Below the pieces are notes generated by a model. The model worked only from the letters and a program-made list of their open reading frames with translations, was not told the origin of the DNA and ran no database searches. The translations under genes were made by a program, and so were the position numbers. DNA of 64,000 nt, taken from NCBI GenBank assembly GCA_963790335.1, contig CAWBOB010000003.1, forward strand, positions 186,001 to 250,000, written 5' to 3'. Source of the stretch: JAOUEA01 sp963790335. Lineage in GTDB: Bacteria > Actinomycetota > UBA4738 > HRBIN12. Of the stretch, positions 46,389 to 54,992 are shown piece by piece. How positions within the stretch are numbered: position 1 is the stretch's first letter; each line of letters starts with the position of its first letter.

Positions 46389-46669
46389 GCGACGTGCATG
46401 AGGCGACGACGGCTCTCGAGCGGGGCCGGCGCAAGGTCCGCACCGGGGTGGTCATCTCCGACAAGATGGACAAGACCGTGCTGGTGCGCATCGACCGCAA
46501 GGTGACGCATCCGCTCTACCGCAAGACGGTGCGGCGCTCGTCGAAGCTCGCGGCGCACGACGAGCAGAACGAGGTGCACGTGGGCGACACGGTCCGCGTG
46601 ATGGAGACGCGCCCGATCTCCAAGAGCAAGCGGTGGCGCGTGGTCGAGATCGTCGAACGGGCGAAGTGA
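46385..46669 (+). CDS. rpsQ: 30S ribosomal protein S17
   Basis: A 94-aa primary 16S rRNA binder of OB fold. GVVISDKMDKTVLVRIDRKV and HPLYRKTVRRSSKLAAHDE are conserved. It has about 15 extra N-terminal residues compared with E. coli. rplN follows after 43 nt. Confidence 0.96.
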   Translation: MSDVHEATTALERGRRKVRTGVVISDKMDKTVLVRIDRKVTHPLYRKTVRRSSKLAAHDEQNEVHVGDTVRVMETRPISKSKRWRVVEIVERAK

Positions 46670-46712
46670 GCAGCGGCAGGCAACGCAACGGCACGATGGC
46701 GAGGAGCCGGCG

Positions 46713-47081
46713 GTGATCCAACAGGAAACGCGCTGCAAGGTCGCGGACAACACGGGGGCCAAGGAGGTCCTCTGTATCCGCGTGCTGGGCGGCTCGGGGC
46801 GCCGGTACGCGGGCGTCGGCGACATGATCGTCGGCACCGTCAAAGATGCCCTTCCCGGCGGCGGCGTGAAGAAGGGCGAGGTCGTCAGGGCCGTCGTCGT
46901 GCGCACCGCGAAGGAGCGGCGCCGCTCCGACGGCTCGTACATCCGCTTCGACGACAACGCCGTCGTGATCATCAACGACCAGCGGAACCCACGAGGCACC
47001 CGCATCTTCGGGCCGGTGGCCAGGGAGCTGCGTGAGAAGCGGTTCATGAAGATCATCTCGCTCGCACCGGAGGTGCTGTAG
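46713..47081 (+). CDS. rplN: 50S ribosomal protein L14
   Basis: A 122-aa protein at the subunit interface. It begins IQQETRCKVADNTGAKEVLC and contains GDMIVGTVKDALPGGGVKKG and FDDNAVVIINDQRNPRGTRI. It starts at GTG 46713. The length is exactly that of the family. Confidence 0.98.
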   Translation: MIQQETRCKVADNTGAKEVLCIRVLGGSGRRYAGVGDMIVGTVKDALPGGGVKKGEVVRAVVVRTAKERRRSDGSYIRFDDNAVVIINDQRNPRGTRIFGPVARELREKRFMKIISLAPEVL

Positions 47082-47084
47082 CCG

Positions 47085-47423
47085 ATGCCAGGCGTCGACA
47101 TCAAGAGAGACGACACGGTCCGCGTGATGGCCGGCAAGGACCGCGGCAAGGAAGGTCGCGTGGTTCGGGTCATGCCCACCGAGGGGCGCGTCATGGTCGA
47201 CGGCGTGGCGCTCGCGAAGCGGCATCAGCGCGCCGCCGGACGGGCGAGCGGGTCGAGCCAAGCGATCCAACAGGGGGGCATCATCGACGTGGAGACGTTC
47301 ATCGACATCTCCAACGTGCAGCCGGTCTGTCCGAGCTGCGGCAAGCCGACCCGCGTCGGCCACCGCATCGAGAACGACGGCACCAAGGTACGCATCTGCC
47401 GCAAGTGTGAGGCCGAGCTATGA
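47085..47423 (+). CDS. rplX: 50S ribosomal protein L24 with zinc-ribbon C-terminus
   Basis: A 112-aa assembly initiator. The KOW motif VRVMAGKDRGKEGRVVRVMP is followed by GGIIDVETFIDISNVQPVCP. Two CxxC pairs (CPSC and CRKC) form a zinc ribbon in the C-terminal part, the metal-binding form of L24. The stop overlaps rplE. Confidence 0.96.
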   Translation: MPGVDIKRDDTVRVMAGKDRGKEGRVVRVMPTEGRVMVDGVALAKRHQRAAGRASGSSQAIQQGGIIDVETFIDISNVQPVCPSCGKPTRVGHRIENDGTKVRICRKCEAEL

Positions 47424-47998
47424 GCGAGCGATACACGCCCAGGATGAAGCAGCGGTTCCGTGAGGAGCTCGTGCCGAAGCTGCGGTCCGAGCTCGGGCTC
47501 GTCAACGTGATGCAGGTGCCCCGCCTCGACAAGATCGTGGTGAACATGGGCATCGGCGACGCCGTGAAGGACGCCCGTCTGCTCGAGGCAGCCGTCGACG
47601 ACCTGACGATCATCACCGGTCAGAAGCCGGTGGTGACCAAGGCCCGGAAGTCGATCGCCGGGTTCAAGCTGCGTGAGGGCATGCCGATCGGGGCCAAGGT
47701 CACGTTGCGGGGCGACCGCATGTGGGAGTTCTACGACCGGCTGGTCTCGCTCGCACTGCCGCGCATCCGCGACTTCCGCGGCATGGGCCCGAGATCGTTC
47801 GACGGCCACGGCAACTACACGATGGGCGTGACCGAGCAGCTGATCTTCCCCGAGATCGACTACGACAAGGTGGCCCAGGTCAGGGGCATGGACATCACGA
47901 TCGTGACGACCGCGACGACCGACGACGAGGCACGCAGCCTGCTGGTCGCGCTCGGGTTCCCCTTCGCGGGGCTCGAGCAGGTGGCGCAGGCGGGCTAG
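47420..47998 (+). CDS. rplE: 50S ribosomal protein L5
   Basis: A 192-aa 5S rRNA-binding protein of the central protuberance. PRLDKIVVNMGIGDAVKDAR, TGQKPVVTKARKSIAGFKLR and RDFRGMGPRSFDGHGNYTMG are conserved. The ATG overlaps the rplX stop. Confidence 0.97.
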   Translation: MSERYTPRMKQRFREELVPKLRSELGLVNVMQVPRLDKIVVNMGIGDAVKDARLLEAAVDDLTIITGQKPVVTKARKSIAGFKLREGMPIGAKVTLRGDRMWEFYDRLVSLALPRIRDFRGMGPRSFDGHGNYTMGVTEQLIFPEIDYDKVAQVRGMDITIVTTATTDDEARSLLVALGFPFAGLEQVAQAG

Positions 47999-48008
47999 GA
48001 GAACACAC

Positions 48009-48194
48009 ATGGCCAAGAAGGCACTCAAGAACAAGCAGCAGCGCCAGCCGAAGTTCCGCGTGCGCGCCTACACGCGATGCCAGCGCTGCGGGCGCGCCCG
48101 GGCCGTCTACAAGCGGTTCCTGCTGTGCCGCATCTGCTTCCGCGAGCTGGCGCACGCGGGCGAGCTCCCGGGGGTGACGAAGGCATCATGGTGA
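48009..48194 (+). CDS. rpsN: 30S ribosomal protein S14, zinc-binding type
   Basis: A 61-aa short form of S14 with two CxxC pairs (RCQRCGR and LCRICFRE) that bind zinc. It is the form usual in Gram-positive and many other phyla when present in the spc operon. The last codons overlap the rpsH start. Confidence 0.97.
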   Translation: MAKKALKNKQQRQPKFRVRAYTRCQRCGRARAVYKRFLLCRICFRELAHAGELPGVTKASW

Positions 48195-48613
48195 CCAAGG
48201 AGCGGCGGTTCTCGAGCAACGTGACCGACCCGGTCGCCGACCTGCTCACGCGCATCCGCAACGCGAACCTCGCCTACAAGGACGACCTGGCGGTGCCGGT
48301 CTCGAAGGTGAACGGCGCCGTGCTCGGCATCCTCGAGGCGGAGGGTTACATCGACGGGTTCGAGCGCGAGGGCGAGGGCGTGCACCAGGCGTTCCGTGTG
48401 CGGCTGAAGTACGACCGCAAGCGGCAGCGTACGATCAGTGGCATCAAGCGCGTGTCGACGCCCGGCAGGCGCGTGTACACCGGGCGCGACAAGCTTCCGA
48501 GGGTGCTCGGCGGGCTCGGGATCGCGATCGTCTCCACGTCGCACGGCGTGATGACCGACAAGGAAGCGTCCCGCAAGGGCATCGGCGGCGAGGTGCTCGC
48601 TCACGTCTGGTGA
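48188..48613 (+). CDS. rpsH: 30S ribosomal protein S8
   Basis: A 141-aa 16S rRNA binder. DPVADLLTRIRNANLAYKDD near the start and the C-terminal GGLGIAIVSTSHGVMTDKEA are conserved. The ATG at 48188 overlaps the rpsN stop by 7 nt. Compared with E. coli it has a few extra N-terminal residues. Confidence 0.97.
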   Translation: MVTKERRFSSNVTDPVADLLTRIRNANLAYKDDLAVPVSKVNGAVLGILEAEGYIDGFEREGEGVHQAFRVRLKYDRKRQRTISGIKRVSTPGRRVYTGRDKLPRVLGGLGIAIVSTSHGVMTDKEASRKGIGGEVLAHVW

Positions 48614-48651
48614 GCGAGCATCGGGGCGCCAGACGAGAAGGAACGGACACG

Positions 48652-49203
48652 ATGAGTCGGATCGGGAAGCAGCCAATCGAGATCCCCAACGGGGTCGAGA
48701 TCAGCGTGGGCGAGGGCAACGTGGTCACGGTCAAGGGTCCCCGCGGCGAGCTCGCCCAGCCGATGCACGCGAACATGACGATCGTCGTCGATGGCGGGGT
48801 CGCGAAGGTCGAGCGCCCCGACGATCAGGGGTTCAACCGGGGCCTCCACGGCCTGACCCGCTCCTTGCTCGCCAACATGGTCGAAGGCGTCACCAAGGGG
48901 TTCGAGAAGAAGCTCGAGATCGTCGGCGTCGGGTACCGCGCGGCCATGAAGGGCAGCGACATCGAGGTGCAGGCCGGCTTCTCGCATCCGGTGCTCGTGC
49001 CGGCACCCGAGGGTGTCGAGTTCGACGTGCCCGCGCCGACGCAGATCGTCGTGCGAGGCAACGACAAGCAGGCGGTCGGTGAGATCGCCGCCAAGATCCG
49101 GAAGATCCGCAAGCCCGAGCCGTACAAGGGCAAGGGCATCCGGTACGAGGGTGAGTACGTGCGCAAGAAGGCCGGCAAGGCCGCGAAGACGGGTGCTGCA
49201 TGA
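48652..49203 (+). CDS. rplF: 50S ribosomal protein L6
   Basis: A 183-aa protein near the factor-binding site. It begins SRIGKQPIEIPNGVEISVGE; the second domain has KKLEIVGVGYRAAMKGSDIE and the terminal RKPEPYKGKGIRYEGEYVRK. The ATG at 48652 follows AGAAGGAA. The stop overlaps rplR. Confidence 0.97.
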   Translation: MSRIGKQPIEIPNGVEISVGEGNVVTVKGPRGELAQPMHANMTIVVDGGVAKVERPDDQGFNRGLHGLTRSLLANMVEGVTKGFEKKLEIVGVGYRAAMKGSDIEVQAGFSHPVLVPAPEGVEFDVPAPTQIVVRGNDKQAVGEIAAKIRKIRKPEPYKGKGIRYEGEYVRKKAGKAAKTGAA

Positions 49204-49550
49204 TGGCGAAGCACGAGCGAGCAGCGGCGCGCGAGCGCAGGCATGCGCGTGTGCGCAAGAAGATCGCGGGCGACGGCTCGCGTCCCCGCCTCGCGGTCTA
49301 TCGGTCGAACAGGTTCATCTACGCTCAGCTGATCGACGACGTCGCCGCTCGTACGCTCGCCCAGGCCAGCGACCGCGAGGTGACCGGCGACGACAAGACA
49401 TCGCGCGCGAAGGCAACCGGCGAGCTGCTCGCCAGCCGCGCGAAGCAGGCCGGCATCGAGCGCGCCGTCTTCGACCGGGGAGGGCGGCTGTACCACGGCC
49501 GCGTCGCCGCGCTCGCCGACGGTGCGCGCGAGGGAGGACTCCAGATCTGA
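49200..49550 (+). CDS. rplR: 50S ribosomal protein L18
   Basis: A 116-aa 5S rRNA-binding protein. SRPRLAVYRSNRFIYAQLID and FDRGGRLYHGRVAALADGAR are conserved. The start is ATG 49200 or the adjacent ATG 49203. rpsE starts 2 nt after its stop. Confidence 0.97.
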   Translation: MMAKHERAAARERRHARVRKKIAGDGSRPRLAVYRSNRFIYAQLIDDVAARTLAQASDREVTGDDKTSRAKATGELLASRAKQAGIERAVFDRGGRLYHGRVAALADGAREGGLQI

Positions 49551-49551
49551 C

Positions 49552-50199
49552 ATGAGCAGGCGATACGACTCCAACCAGTCCGACAGGAGCCCGTTCGAGG
49601 AACGGGTCATCTCGATCAACCGTGTGGCCAAGGTGGTCAAGGGCGGCCGGCGGTTCTCCTTCGCCGCGCTCGTCGTCGTCGGCGACGGCGCGGGTCGCGT
49701 CGGCTTGGGCTACGGCAAGGCCAAGGAGGTACCGGCAGCGATCGCGAAGGGCGTCGAGGAAGCCCGCAAGCGCATGTTCGACGTGCCCATGATGGGCACG
49801 ACGATCCCTCACGAGGTCATGGGTGAGGCAGGCGCCGGTGTGGTGATGCTCAAGCCCGCCGCGCCGGGAACCGGCGTCATCGCCGGAGGGCCGGTGCGGG
49901 CGCTCGTCGAGGCGGCCGGCATCAAGGACATCCTGTCGAAGTCACTCGGGAGCTCGAACCAGATCAACATCGTCAAGGCGGCGGTGGCCGGGCTCCGGTC
50001 GCTCAGGCGTCCGCAGCAGGTCGCAGCGCTGCGGGGACGCGATGTGCACGAGGTCGCACCCAAGCCCATGCTCGAAGCCGTCGCCGCCGCCGAGGTGCGC
50101 CTGCAGGCGGCACGCACGGCGGCGCTCGAGGATGTCTACTCCGATCAGCCGTCGCGCGATCAGCGTCGCGGGCAAGGGCCGAGAGGGGGCAGGCGATGA
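49552..50199 (+). CDS. rpsE: 30S ribosomal protein S5
   Basis: A 215-aa fidelity protein. FEERVISINRVAKVVKGGRR, GYGKAKEVPAAIAKGVEEAR and GTGVIAGGPVRALVEAAGIK are conserved. The C-terminal about 45 residues are an Arg/Gln-rich extension. The stop overlaps the rpmD start. Confidence 0.97.
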   Translation: MSRRYDSNQSDRSPFEERVISINRVAKVVKGGRRFSFAALVVVGDGAGRVGLGYGKAKEVPAAIAKGVEEARKRMFDVPMMGTTIPHEVMGEAGAGVVMLKPAAPGTGVIAGGPVRALVEAAGIKDILSKSLGSSNQINIVKAAVAGLRSLRRPQQVAALRGRDVHEVAPKPMLEAVAAAEVRLQAARTAALEDVYSDQPSRDQRRGQGPRGGRR

Positions 50200-50393
50200 G
50201 CCTCCTCAAGGTGACACAGGTGCGAAGCGTGATCGACCGGCCCCGCGATCAGAAGGACACCGTGCGGCGGCTGGGGTTGCATCGCATCAACGACTCCGTC
50301 GTCAAGGCCGATCGTCCCGAGATCAGAGGCATGATCGGCAAGGTGCGCCACCTCGTCACCGTCGAAGAGGTCGACGACGCCGGCGACGCCTGA
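50196..50393 (+). CDS. rpmD: 50S ribosomal protein L30
   Basis: A 65-aa protein. LLKVTQVRSVIDRPRDQKDT and VRRLGLHRINDSVVKADRPE identify it. It has a short acidic C-terminus. Followed by rplO after 41 nt. Confidence 0.95.
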   Translation: MSLLKVTQVRSVIDRPRDQKDTVRRLGLHRINDSVVKADRPEIRGMIGKVRHLVTVEEVDDAGDA

Positions 50394-50434
50394 GCGTCGT
50401 ATCGAAGCGTCGAGAGTCGGAGAGGAAGACACCG

Positions 50435-50875
50435 ATGAAGCTCCACCATCTGAAGCCGGCCGAGGGTGCGAAGAAGGAACGCAAGCGTGTCGGACGCGGC
50501 CGGGCGGGCGTGCGGGGCAAGACGGCCGGTCGGGGGACCAAGGGAACGGGTGCGCGCAAGAACGTGCCGGCCTGGTTCGAGGGTGGCCAGATGCCGCTGC
50601 AGCGCCGGGTGCCCAAGCTCAAGGGATTCACCAACGTGAACCGCGTCGAGTACGCCGTCGTGAACGTCGAGGTGCTCTCGAAGTACTACCGCAGCGGCGA
50701 TGTCACGCCCGATGCCCTGGCCGCACACGGTCTCGTGCACAAAGGCATGCCCGTGAAGGTGCTCGCGCGCGGCGACCTCGACCACGCGCTCACGGTGAAG
50801 GCGCACGCCTTCTCGAAAGCGGCCAAGGCGAAGATCGAGCAGGCCGGCGGACGCGCCGAGCTCATCGAGCCGTAG
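50435..50875 (+). CDS. rplO: 50S ribosomal protein L15
   Basis: A 146-aa late-assembly protein. MKLHHLKPAEGAKKERKRVG, GKTAGRGTKGTGARKNVPAW and FEGGQMPLQRRVPKLKGF are conserved. The ATG at 50435 follows AGAGGAAG. secY starts 23 nt after the stop. Confidence 0.97.
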   Translation: MKLHHLKPAEGAKKERKRVGRGRAGVRGKTAGRGTKGTGARKNVPAWFEGGQMPLQRRVPKLKGFTNVNRVEYAVVNVEVLSKYYRSGDVTPDALAAHGLVHKGMPVKVLARGDLDHALTVKAHAFSKAAKAKIEQAGGRAELIEP

Positions 50876-50884
50876 GTGCGGGGG

Positions 50885-50890
50885 TACGAT
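50885..50890 (+). promoter_or_regulatory. Possible -10 box TACGAT before secY
   Basis: TACGAT lies 8 nt before the GTG of secY and could give a near-leaderless secY transcript inside the operon. No -35 is evident. Confidence 0.3.
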
Positions 50891-50898
50891 AGACGCCC

Positions 50899-52182
50899 GT
50901 GCTGAAAGCTTTCCTCAACGCGTTCCGGCTTCCGGACCTCCGTAACAAGATCCTCTTCACGCTGTTCATCATCGCCGTGTACCGGTTCGGGTCCTACGTG
51001 CCGGTGCCGGTGGTCGACTTCGCACGCATCCGCGACGCACTCGAAGCGGGCGAGGGCGGCTTCCTGCAGCTGATCAACCTGTTCTCGGGCGGCGCGCTCG
51101 GACAGATGGCCGTGTTCGGGCTGGGGATCATGCCGTACATCACGAGCTCGATCATCATGCAGCTGCTCACCGTCGTGATCCCGAAGCTGCAGACCTTGCA
51201 GGACCAGGGCGAGGTCGGGGTCAAGAAGATCAACCAGTACACGCGCTACGTCACCGTGGTGCTCGCGATCCTGCAATCGACGGGCATCGTGTTCCTGTTC
51301 CATTCCGGGCAGACGGGCCTGCCCGACCCGTTCCCCGCCGGCACGTTCACGCCGCCCAACATCGCGTTGATCGTGCTCACCCTCACCGCGGGCACCGCGA
51401 TGATCATGTGGCTCGGCGAGCTCATCACCCAGCGCGGTGTCGGCAACGGCATGTCCATCTTGATCTTCACGAGCGTCATCGCGTCGCTGCCCGGCCAAGG
51501 CGATGCCATCCTGCGGCAGGGCGGCAACTTCAAGTTCGCCGTGATCATGCTGATCGGACTCGGCATCGTCGTGGCCGTGGTGTTCATGGACCAGGGGCAG
51601 CGGCGCATCCCGATCCAGTACGCCAAGCGCATCGTGGGGCGGAAGATGACGACCGGCGGCAGCACCTATCTGCCGCTCAAGGTCAACCAGGCGGGCGTGA
51701 TCCCGATCATCTTCGCGACCTCGGTGATGTACATGCCCGTGCTGCTCGGGAGCATCGTCCCGTGGGCGGGGTTCCAGGGGTTCGTCGAGCGCTACCTGAA
51801 CGCCAACAACCCGACCTACGTCTACATGGTCGTGCTCGCGGCGATGATCGTGTTCTTCGCGTACTTCTACACGGCGATCAGCTTCGATCCGGTGAAGCAG
51901 GCCGACAACCTGCGCAAGCAGGGCGGCTTCATCCCCGGCATCAGGCCGGGTGCACCCACCGCCACCTACCTCAACGACATCCTCGTACGCATCACGCTGC
52001 CGGGCGCGCTCTTCCTGGCCGCGATCGCACTGGTCCCGACCATCGTGCTCCGCATCTGGGACTTCCAACAGTTCCCGTTCGGCGGTACATCGGTGCTCAT
52101 CGCGGTCGGGGTCGCACTCGAGACGATGAAACAGATCGAGTCGCAGCTGCTGATGCGGCACTACGAGGGTTTCCTGAAGTAG
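50899..52182 (+). CDS. secY: Preprotein translocase subunit SecY
   Basis: A 427-aa channel of the general secretion system with ten membrane segments. RNKILFTLFIIAVYRFGSYV, the TM2 plug region, GLGIMPYITSSIIMQLLTVV, and the cytoplasmic loop MDQGQRRIPIQYAKRIVGRK are conserved. It starts at GTG 50899. Its usual neighbours adk and map follow with minimal spacing. Confidence 0.98.
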   Translation: MLKAFLNAFRLPDLRNKILFTLFIIAVYRFGSYVPVPVVDFARIRDALEAGEGGFLQLINLFSGGALGQMAVFGLGIMPYITSSIIMQLLTVVIPKLQTLQDQGEVGVKKINQYTRYVTVVLAILQSTGIVFLFHSGQTGLPDPFPAGTFTPPNIALIVLTLTAGTAMIMWLGELITQRGVGNGMSILIFTSVIASLPGQGDAILRQGGNFKFAVIMLIGLGIVVAVVFMDQGQRRIPIQYAKRIVGRKMTTGGSTYLPLKVNQAGVIPIIFATSVMYMPVLLGSIVPWAGFQGFVERYLNANNPTYVYMVVLAAMIVFFAYFYTAISFDPVKQADNLRKQGGFIPGIRPGAPTATYLNDILVRITLPGALFLAAIALVPTIVLRIWDFQQFPFGGTSVLIAVGVALETMKQIESQLLMRHYEGFLK

Positions 52183-52188
52183 GCGCCG

Positions 52189-52839
52189 ATGCGGCTGGTG
52201 CTGCTCGGACCCCCGGGGGCTGGCAAGGGAACGCAGGCCCAGCAGTTGATCGAACGCTTCGACATCCCGCAGATCTCGACCGGCGACATCCTGCGTGAGC
52301 ACGTGCAGCGGGGTTCGGGGCTCGGCATCATGGCGCGCGCCTACATGGACCGAGGTGAGTACGTGCCCGACGAACTGGTGGTGCGCATGGTCATGGACCG
52401 GCTCGCGATGCCCGACGCCGAGCCCGGATTCATCCTCGACGGCTTCCCGCGCACGGTGCCGCAGGCCGATGCCCTGGAAGCTGCCCTCGAGCAGGTCGAG
52501 CGGCCCCTCACGGCCGTGCTGAAGTTCGCGATCAGCGACGACATGGCCGTGCGACGCCTGCTGAACCGGTGGACCTGCCCGGCGTGCAAGCGAACCTACA
52601 ACCTGGAGTTCAAGCCTCCTCTCAACGATCGTGTCTGCGACGCCGACGGCACGGCGCTCGAACGGCGATCCGACGACGACGAGCTCACCGTGCGCCGGCG
52701 GCTGGCGCTGTACCGCGAGCAGACCGCACCGCTCGAGGCCTTCTATCGCGAACGGAAGCTCCTGCTCGAGATCGACGCCGAGGCCCGCGAGGGGCAGGTC
52801 GCCGACCGCACGGTCGCCGCGCTGGAGACGGTGACGTGA
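52189..52839 (+). CDS. adk: Adenylate kinase with zinc-binding LID
   Basis: A 216-aa enzyme interconverting ATP + AMP and 2 ADP. The P-loop is LLGPPGAGKGTQA; IDE FILDGFPRTVPQADALEAAL is conserved. The LID contains CPAC and VCDAD, a Cys3-Asp type structural zinc site. It starts 6 nt after secY; the stop overlaps map. Confidence 0.97.
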   Translation: MRLVLLGPPGAGKGTQAQQLIERFDIPQISTGDILREHVQRGSGLGIMARAYMDRGEYVPDELVVRMVMDRLAMPDAEPGFILDGFPRTVPQADALEAALEQVERPLTAVLKFAISDDMAVRRLLNRWTCPACKRTYNLEFKPPLNDRVCDADGTALERRSDDDELTVRRRLALYREQTAPLEAFYRERKLLLEIDAEAREGQVADRTVAALETVT

Positions 52840-53600
52840 TCATCCGGAAATCGCCCCAGGAGCTCGAGCGCATGCGCCGCGCGGGACGCATCGTGGCGAG
52901 CACGATCTCGACGATGCTCGAGGCCGTGCGCCCGGGTGCGACCACGGCCGACCTCGATCGCGTGGCGGAGTCATGGATCCGCGACCAGCAGGCGGTGCCG
53001 TCGTTCAAGGGCTACCGGGGCACGTACCCGGCAACGATCTGTGCCTCGATCGACGACGAGATCGTGCACGGCATCCCGTCGGCCGAGCGCACGCTTCGGG
53101 AGGGTCAGCTCCTCTCACTCGACGTCGGCGCCATCTGGGAAGGGTTCCACGCCGACTCGGCGGTGAGCGTGTTCGTCGGCGGCGTCTCCCCGAGTGACGA
53201 GGCCGCGAGGCTCATGAAGACCACCGAGGAAGCCATGTACGCCGGCATCGCCGCGGTGCAGCCCGGGGGCCGTCTCTCCGACATCGGTCATGCGATCGAA
53301 TCCGTCGCGGAACCCGCCGGCCTCGGCATCGTGCGGGAGTACGGGGGGCACGGCATCGGTCGTGCGATGCACGAGGACCCGTTCATCCAGAACTGGGGTC
53401 CCCCGGGTCGCGGACCCGGCCTGCGACCCGGTCTGGTGGTCGCGATCGAGCCGATGCTGATGCTCGGCGACGAGCGCACGCGCCTGATGGACGACGGATG
53501 GACCGTGGTGACCGCCGACGGCTCGTTGGCCGCCCACTTCGAGCACACGGTGGCCATCACCGAGCACGGTCCGGAGGTGCTCACATCCCGCGATCGGTGA
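52836..53600 (+). CDS. map: Methionine aminopeptidase, type I
   Basis: A 254-aa enzyme removing the initiator Met. GTG 52836 overlaps the adk stop. Metal ligands and pocket residues are seen in LSLDVGAIWEGFHADSAVSV, YGGHGIGRAMHEDPFIQNWG, VVAIEPMLML and HFEHTVAITEHG. No N-terminal SH3-like zinc extension is present. Confidence 0.97.
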   Translation: MIIRKSPQELERMRRAGRIVASTISTMLEAVRPGATTADLDRVAESWIRDQQAVPSFKGYRGTYPATICASIDDEIVHGIPSAERTLREGQLLSLDVGAIWEGFHADSAVSVFVGGVSPSDEAARLMKTTEEAMYAGIAAVQPGGRLSDIGHAIESVAEPAGLGIVREYGGHGIGRAMHEDPFIQNWGPPGRGPGLRPGLVVAIEPMLMLGDERTRLMDDGWTVVTADGSLAAHFEHTVAITEHGPEVLTSRDR

Positions 53601-53605
53601 GTCCG

Positions 53606-53635
53606 TGGACGTTCTCGCTGGTCGCCGCCTATACT
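53606..53635 (+). promoter_or_regulatory. Promoter of infA-rpmJ-rpsM-rpsK-rpoA-rplQ
   Basis: TGGACG (53606-53611), an 18-bp spacer and TATACT (53630-53635), immediately after map. The -10 is one base from consensus. It leaves a leader of about 75 nt before infA. Confidence 0.6.
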
Positions 53636-53717
53636 GACCCCTCGCCCCTCCCGGAGGGTGTCGTTGCACGCCCCGGGTGCCCGGGCGAGCACCCGTTCGA
53701 GAGGGAACCGCTGGAGC

Positions 53718-53936
53718 GTGCCGAAGAAGGATGCGATCGAGGTCGAGGGAACGGTGATCGAGCCGTTGCCCAACGCCATGTTCCGCGTGGAGCTCGAGAA
53801 CGGACACAAGGTATTGGCACACATCTCGGGGAAGATGCGCATGCACTACATCCGCATCCTCCCCGGAGACAGGGTGCTCGTGGAGCTGTCACCGTACGAC
53901 CTCACGCGAGGCCGCGTGGTGTACCGCTACAAGTAG
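53718..53936 (+). CDS. infA: Translation initiation factor IF-1
   Basis: A 72-aa OB-fold factor. The GTG at 53718, preceded by CTGGAGC, gives PKKDAIEVEGTVIEPLPNAM, and VLAHISGKMRMHYIRILPGD is diagnostic. Longer open frame upstream is not needed. It is followed by rpmJ. Confidence 0.97.
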   Translation: MPKKDAIEVEGTVIEPLPNAMFRVELENGHKVLAHISGKMRMHYIRILPGDRVLVELSPYDLTRGRVVYRYK

Positions 53937-53960
53937 GGCCGGGGATCGGGTGATCGGCAG

Positions 53961-54074
53961 ATGAAGGTGCGACCGAGCGTCAAGAGGATCTGCGACCGAT
54001 GCAGGGTGATCCGGCGTCGGGGCACCATCCTGGTGATCTGCACGAACCCACGGCACAAGCAGCGTCAAGGCTAG
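53961..54074 (+). CDS. rpmJ: 50S ribosomal protein L36
   Basis: A 37-aa protein with zinc ligands Cys11, Cys14, Cys27 and His32 (MKVRPSVKRICDRCRVIRR and ICTNPRHKQRQG). The ATG at 53961 is 24 nt after infA. This is the zinc-binding form. Confidence 0.97.
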   Translation: MKVRPSVKRICDRCRVIRRRGTILVICTNPRHKQRQG

Positions 54075-54100
54075 CCCGAACACGAGGGAGCACGAATCGT

Positions 54101-54481
54101 ATGGCTCGGATCGCAGGCGTCGACCTTCCGCGAGACAAGCGTCTCGACATCGCGTTGACCTACATCTATGGCGTGGGTGATCCCGGAGCGAGGGCGATCG
54201 TGAAGGGAAGCGGGGTCGACGGGGCGACCAAGGTCCGTGATCTCTCAGAGGACGAGGTGCTCAAGATCCGGGCCTACATCGACGCCAACCACAAGGTCGA
54301 GGGCGACCTCCGTCGTGAGGTCGCGCAGGACATCAAGCGCAAGGTCGAGATCGGCTGCTACCAGGGCATCCGCCATCGCAGGGCCCTGCCGGTACGAGGA
54401 CAGCGCACGCACACGAACGCCCGAACCCGCAAGGGTCCGAAGAAGGCGATCGCCGGCAAGAAGAAGGCGACGAAGAAGTAG
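54101..54481 (+). CDS. rpsM: 30S ribosomal protein S13
   Basis: A 126-aa protein of the 30S head contacting L5. MARIAGVDLPRDKRLDIALT begins at ATG 54101; YQGIRHRRALPVRGQRTHTN is conserved. The C-terminus is Lys-rich. Confidence 0.98.
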   Translation: MARIAGVDLPRDKRLDIALTYIYGVGDPGARAIVKGSGVDGATKVRDLSEDEVLKIRAYIDANHKVEGDLRREVAQDIKRKVEIGCYQGIRHRRALPVRGQRTHTNARTRKGPKKAIAGKKKATKK

Positions 54482-54511
54482 CGCCGACGAACGAGCAGGG
54501 AGCCGGAACGC

Positions 54512-54904
54512 ATGGCGAAGCCCAAGGTGAAGAAGACGAAGCGCCGCGAGAAGAAGCACGTGGTGCACGGCCAGGCCCACATCACATCGACCTTCAACAA
54601 CACGATCGTGACGATCACCGATCTGCAGGGCAACACGGTCTCGTGGGCGAGCGCCGGCAACGTCGGCTTCAAGGGCTCGCGGAAGTCGACGCCGTTCGCG
54701 GCCCAGCTGGCGGCCGAGAAGGCCGCGCGCTCCGCCCAGGAGCACGGTCTGCAGAAGGTCGACGTCTTCGTCAAAGGCCCGGGTTCGGGCCGGGAGACCG
54801 CGATCCGTTCGCTCGCGGCGGCCGGGCTCGAGGTCACGGGCATCCAGGACGTCACGCCGGTGCCGCACAACGGCTGCCGGCCGCGGAAGCGTCGGCGCGT
54901 CTGA
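54512..54904 (+). CDS. rpsK: 30S ribosomal protein S11
   Basis: A 130-aa platform protein. HITSTFNNTIVTITDLQGNT and VFVKGPGSGRETAIRSLAAA are conserved, and it ends in PVPHNGCRPRKRRRV. rpsD, which normally follows in actinobacteria, is absent; rpoA comes next after 88 nt. Confidence 0.98.
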   Translation: MAKPKVKKTKRREKKHVVHGQAHITSTFNNTIVTITDLQGNTVSWASAGNVGFKGSRKSTPFAAQLAAEKAARSAQEHGLQKVDVFVKGPGSGRETAIRSLAAAGLEVTGIQDVTPVPHNGCRPRKRRRV

Positions 54905-54917
54905 CGCAGGTCATCAC

Positions 54918-54937
54918 CCACGGCGAACTCGCCGTGG
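54918..54937 (+). other. Hairpin between rpsK and rpoA
   Basis: A 9-bp inverted repeat CCACGGCGA/TCGCCGTGG with a 2-nt centre, at the position where rpsD is usually found. It may be an RNA processing or attenuation element; there is no T-run. Confidence 0.35.
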
Positions 54938-54992
54938 CACAACGACGCGGGGTAGGAATGGTTGATCCCCCGCCGAAGGAGGGAACCACCGC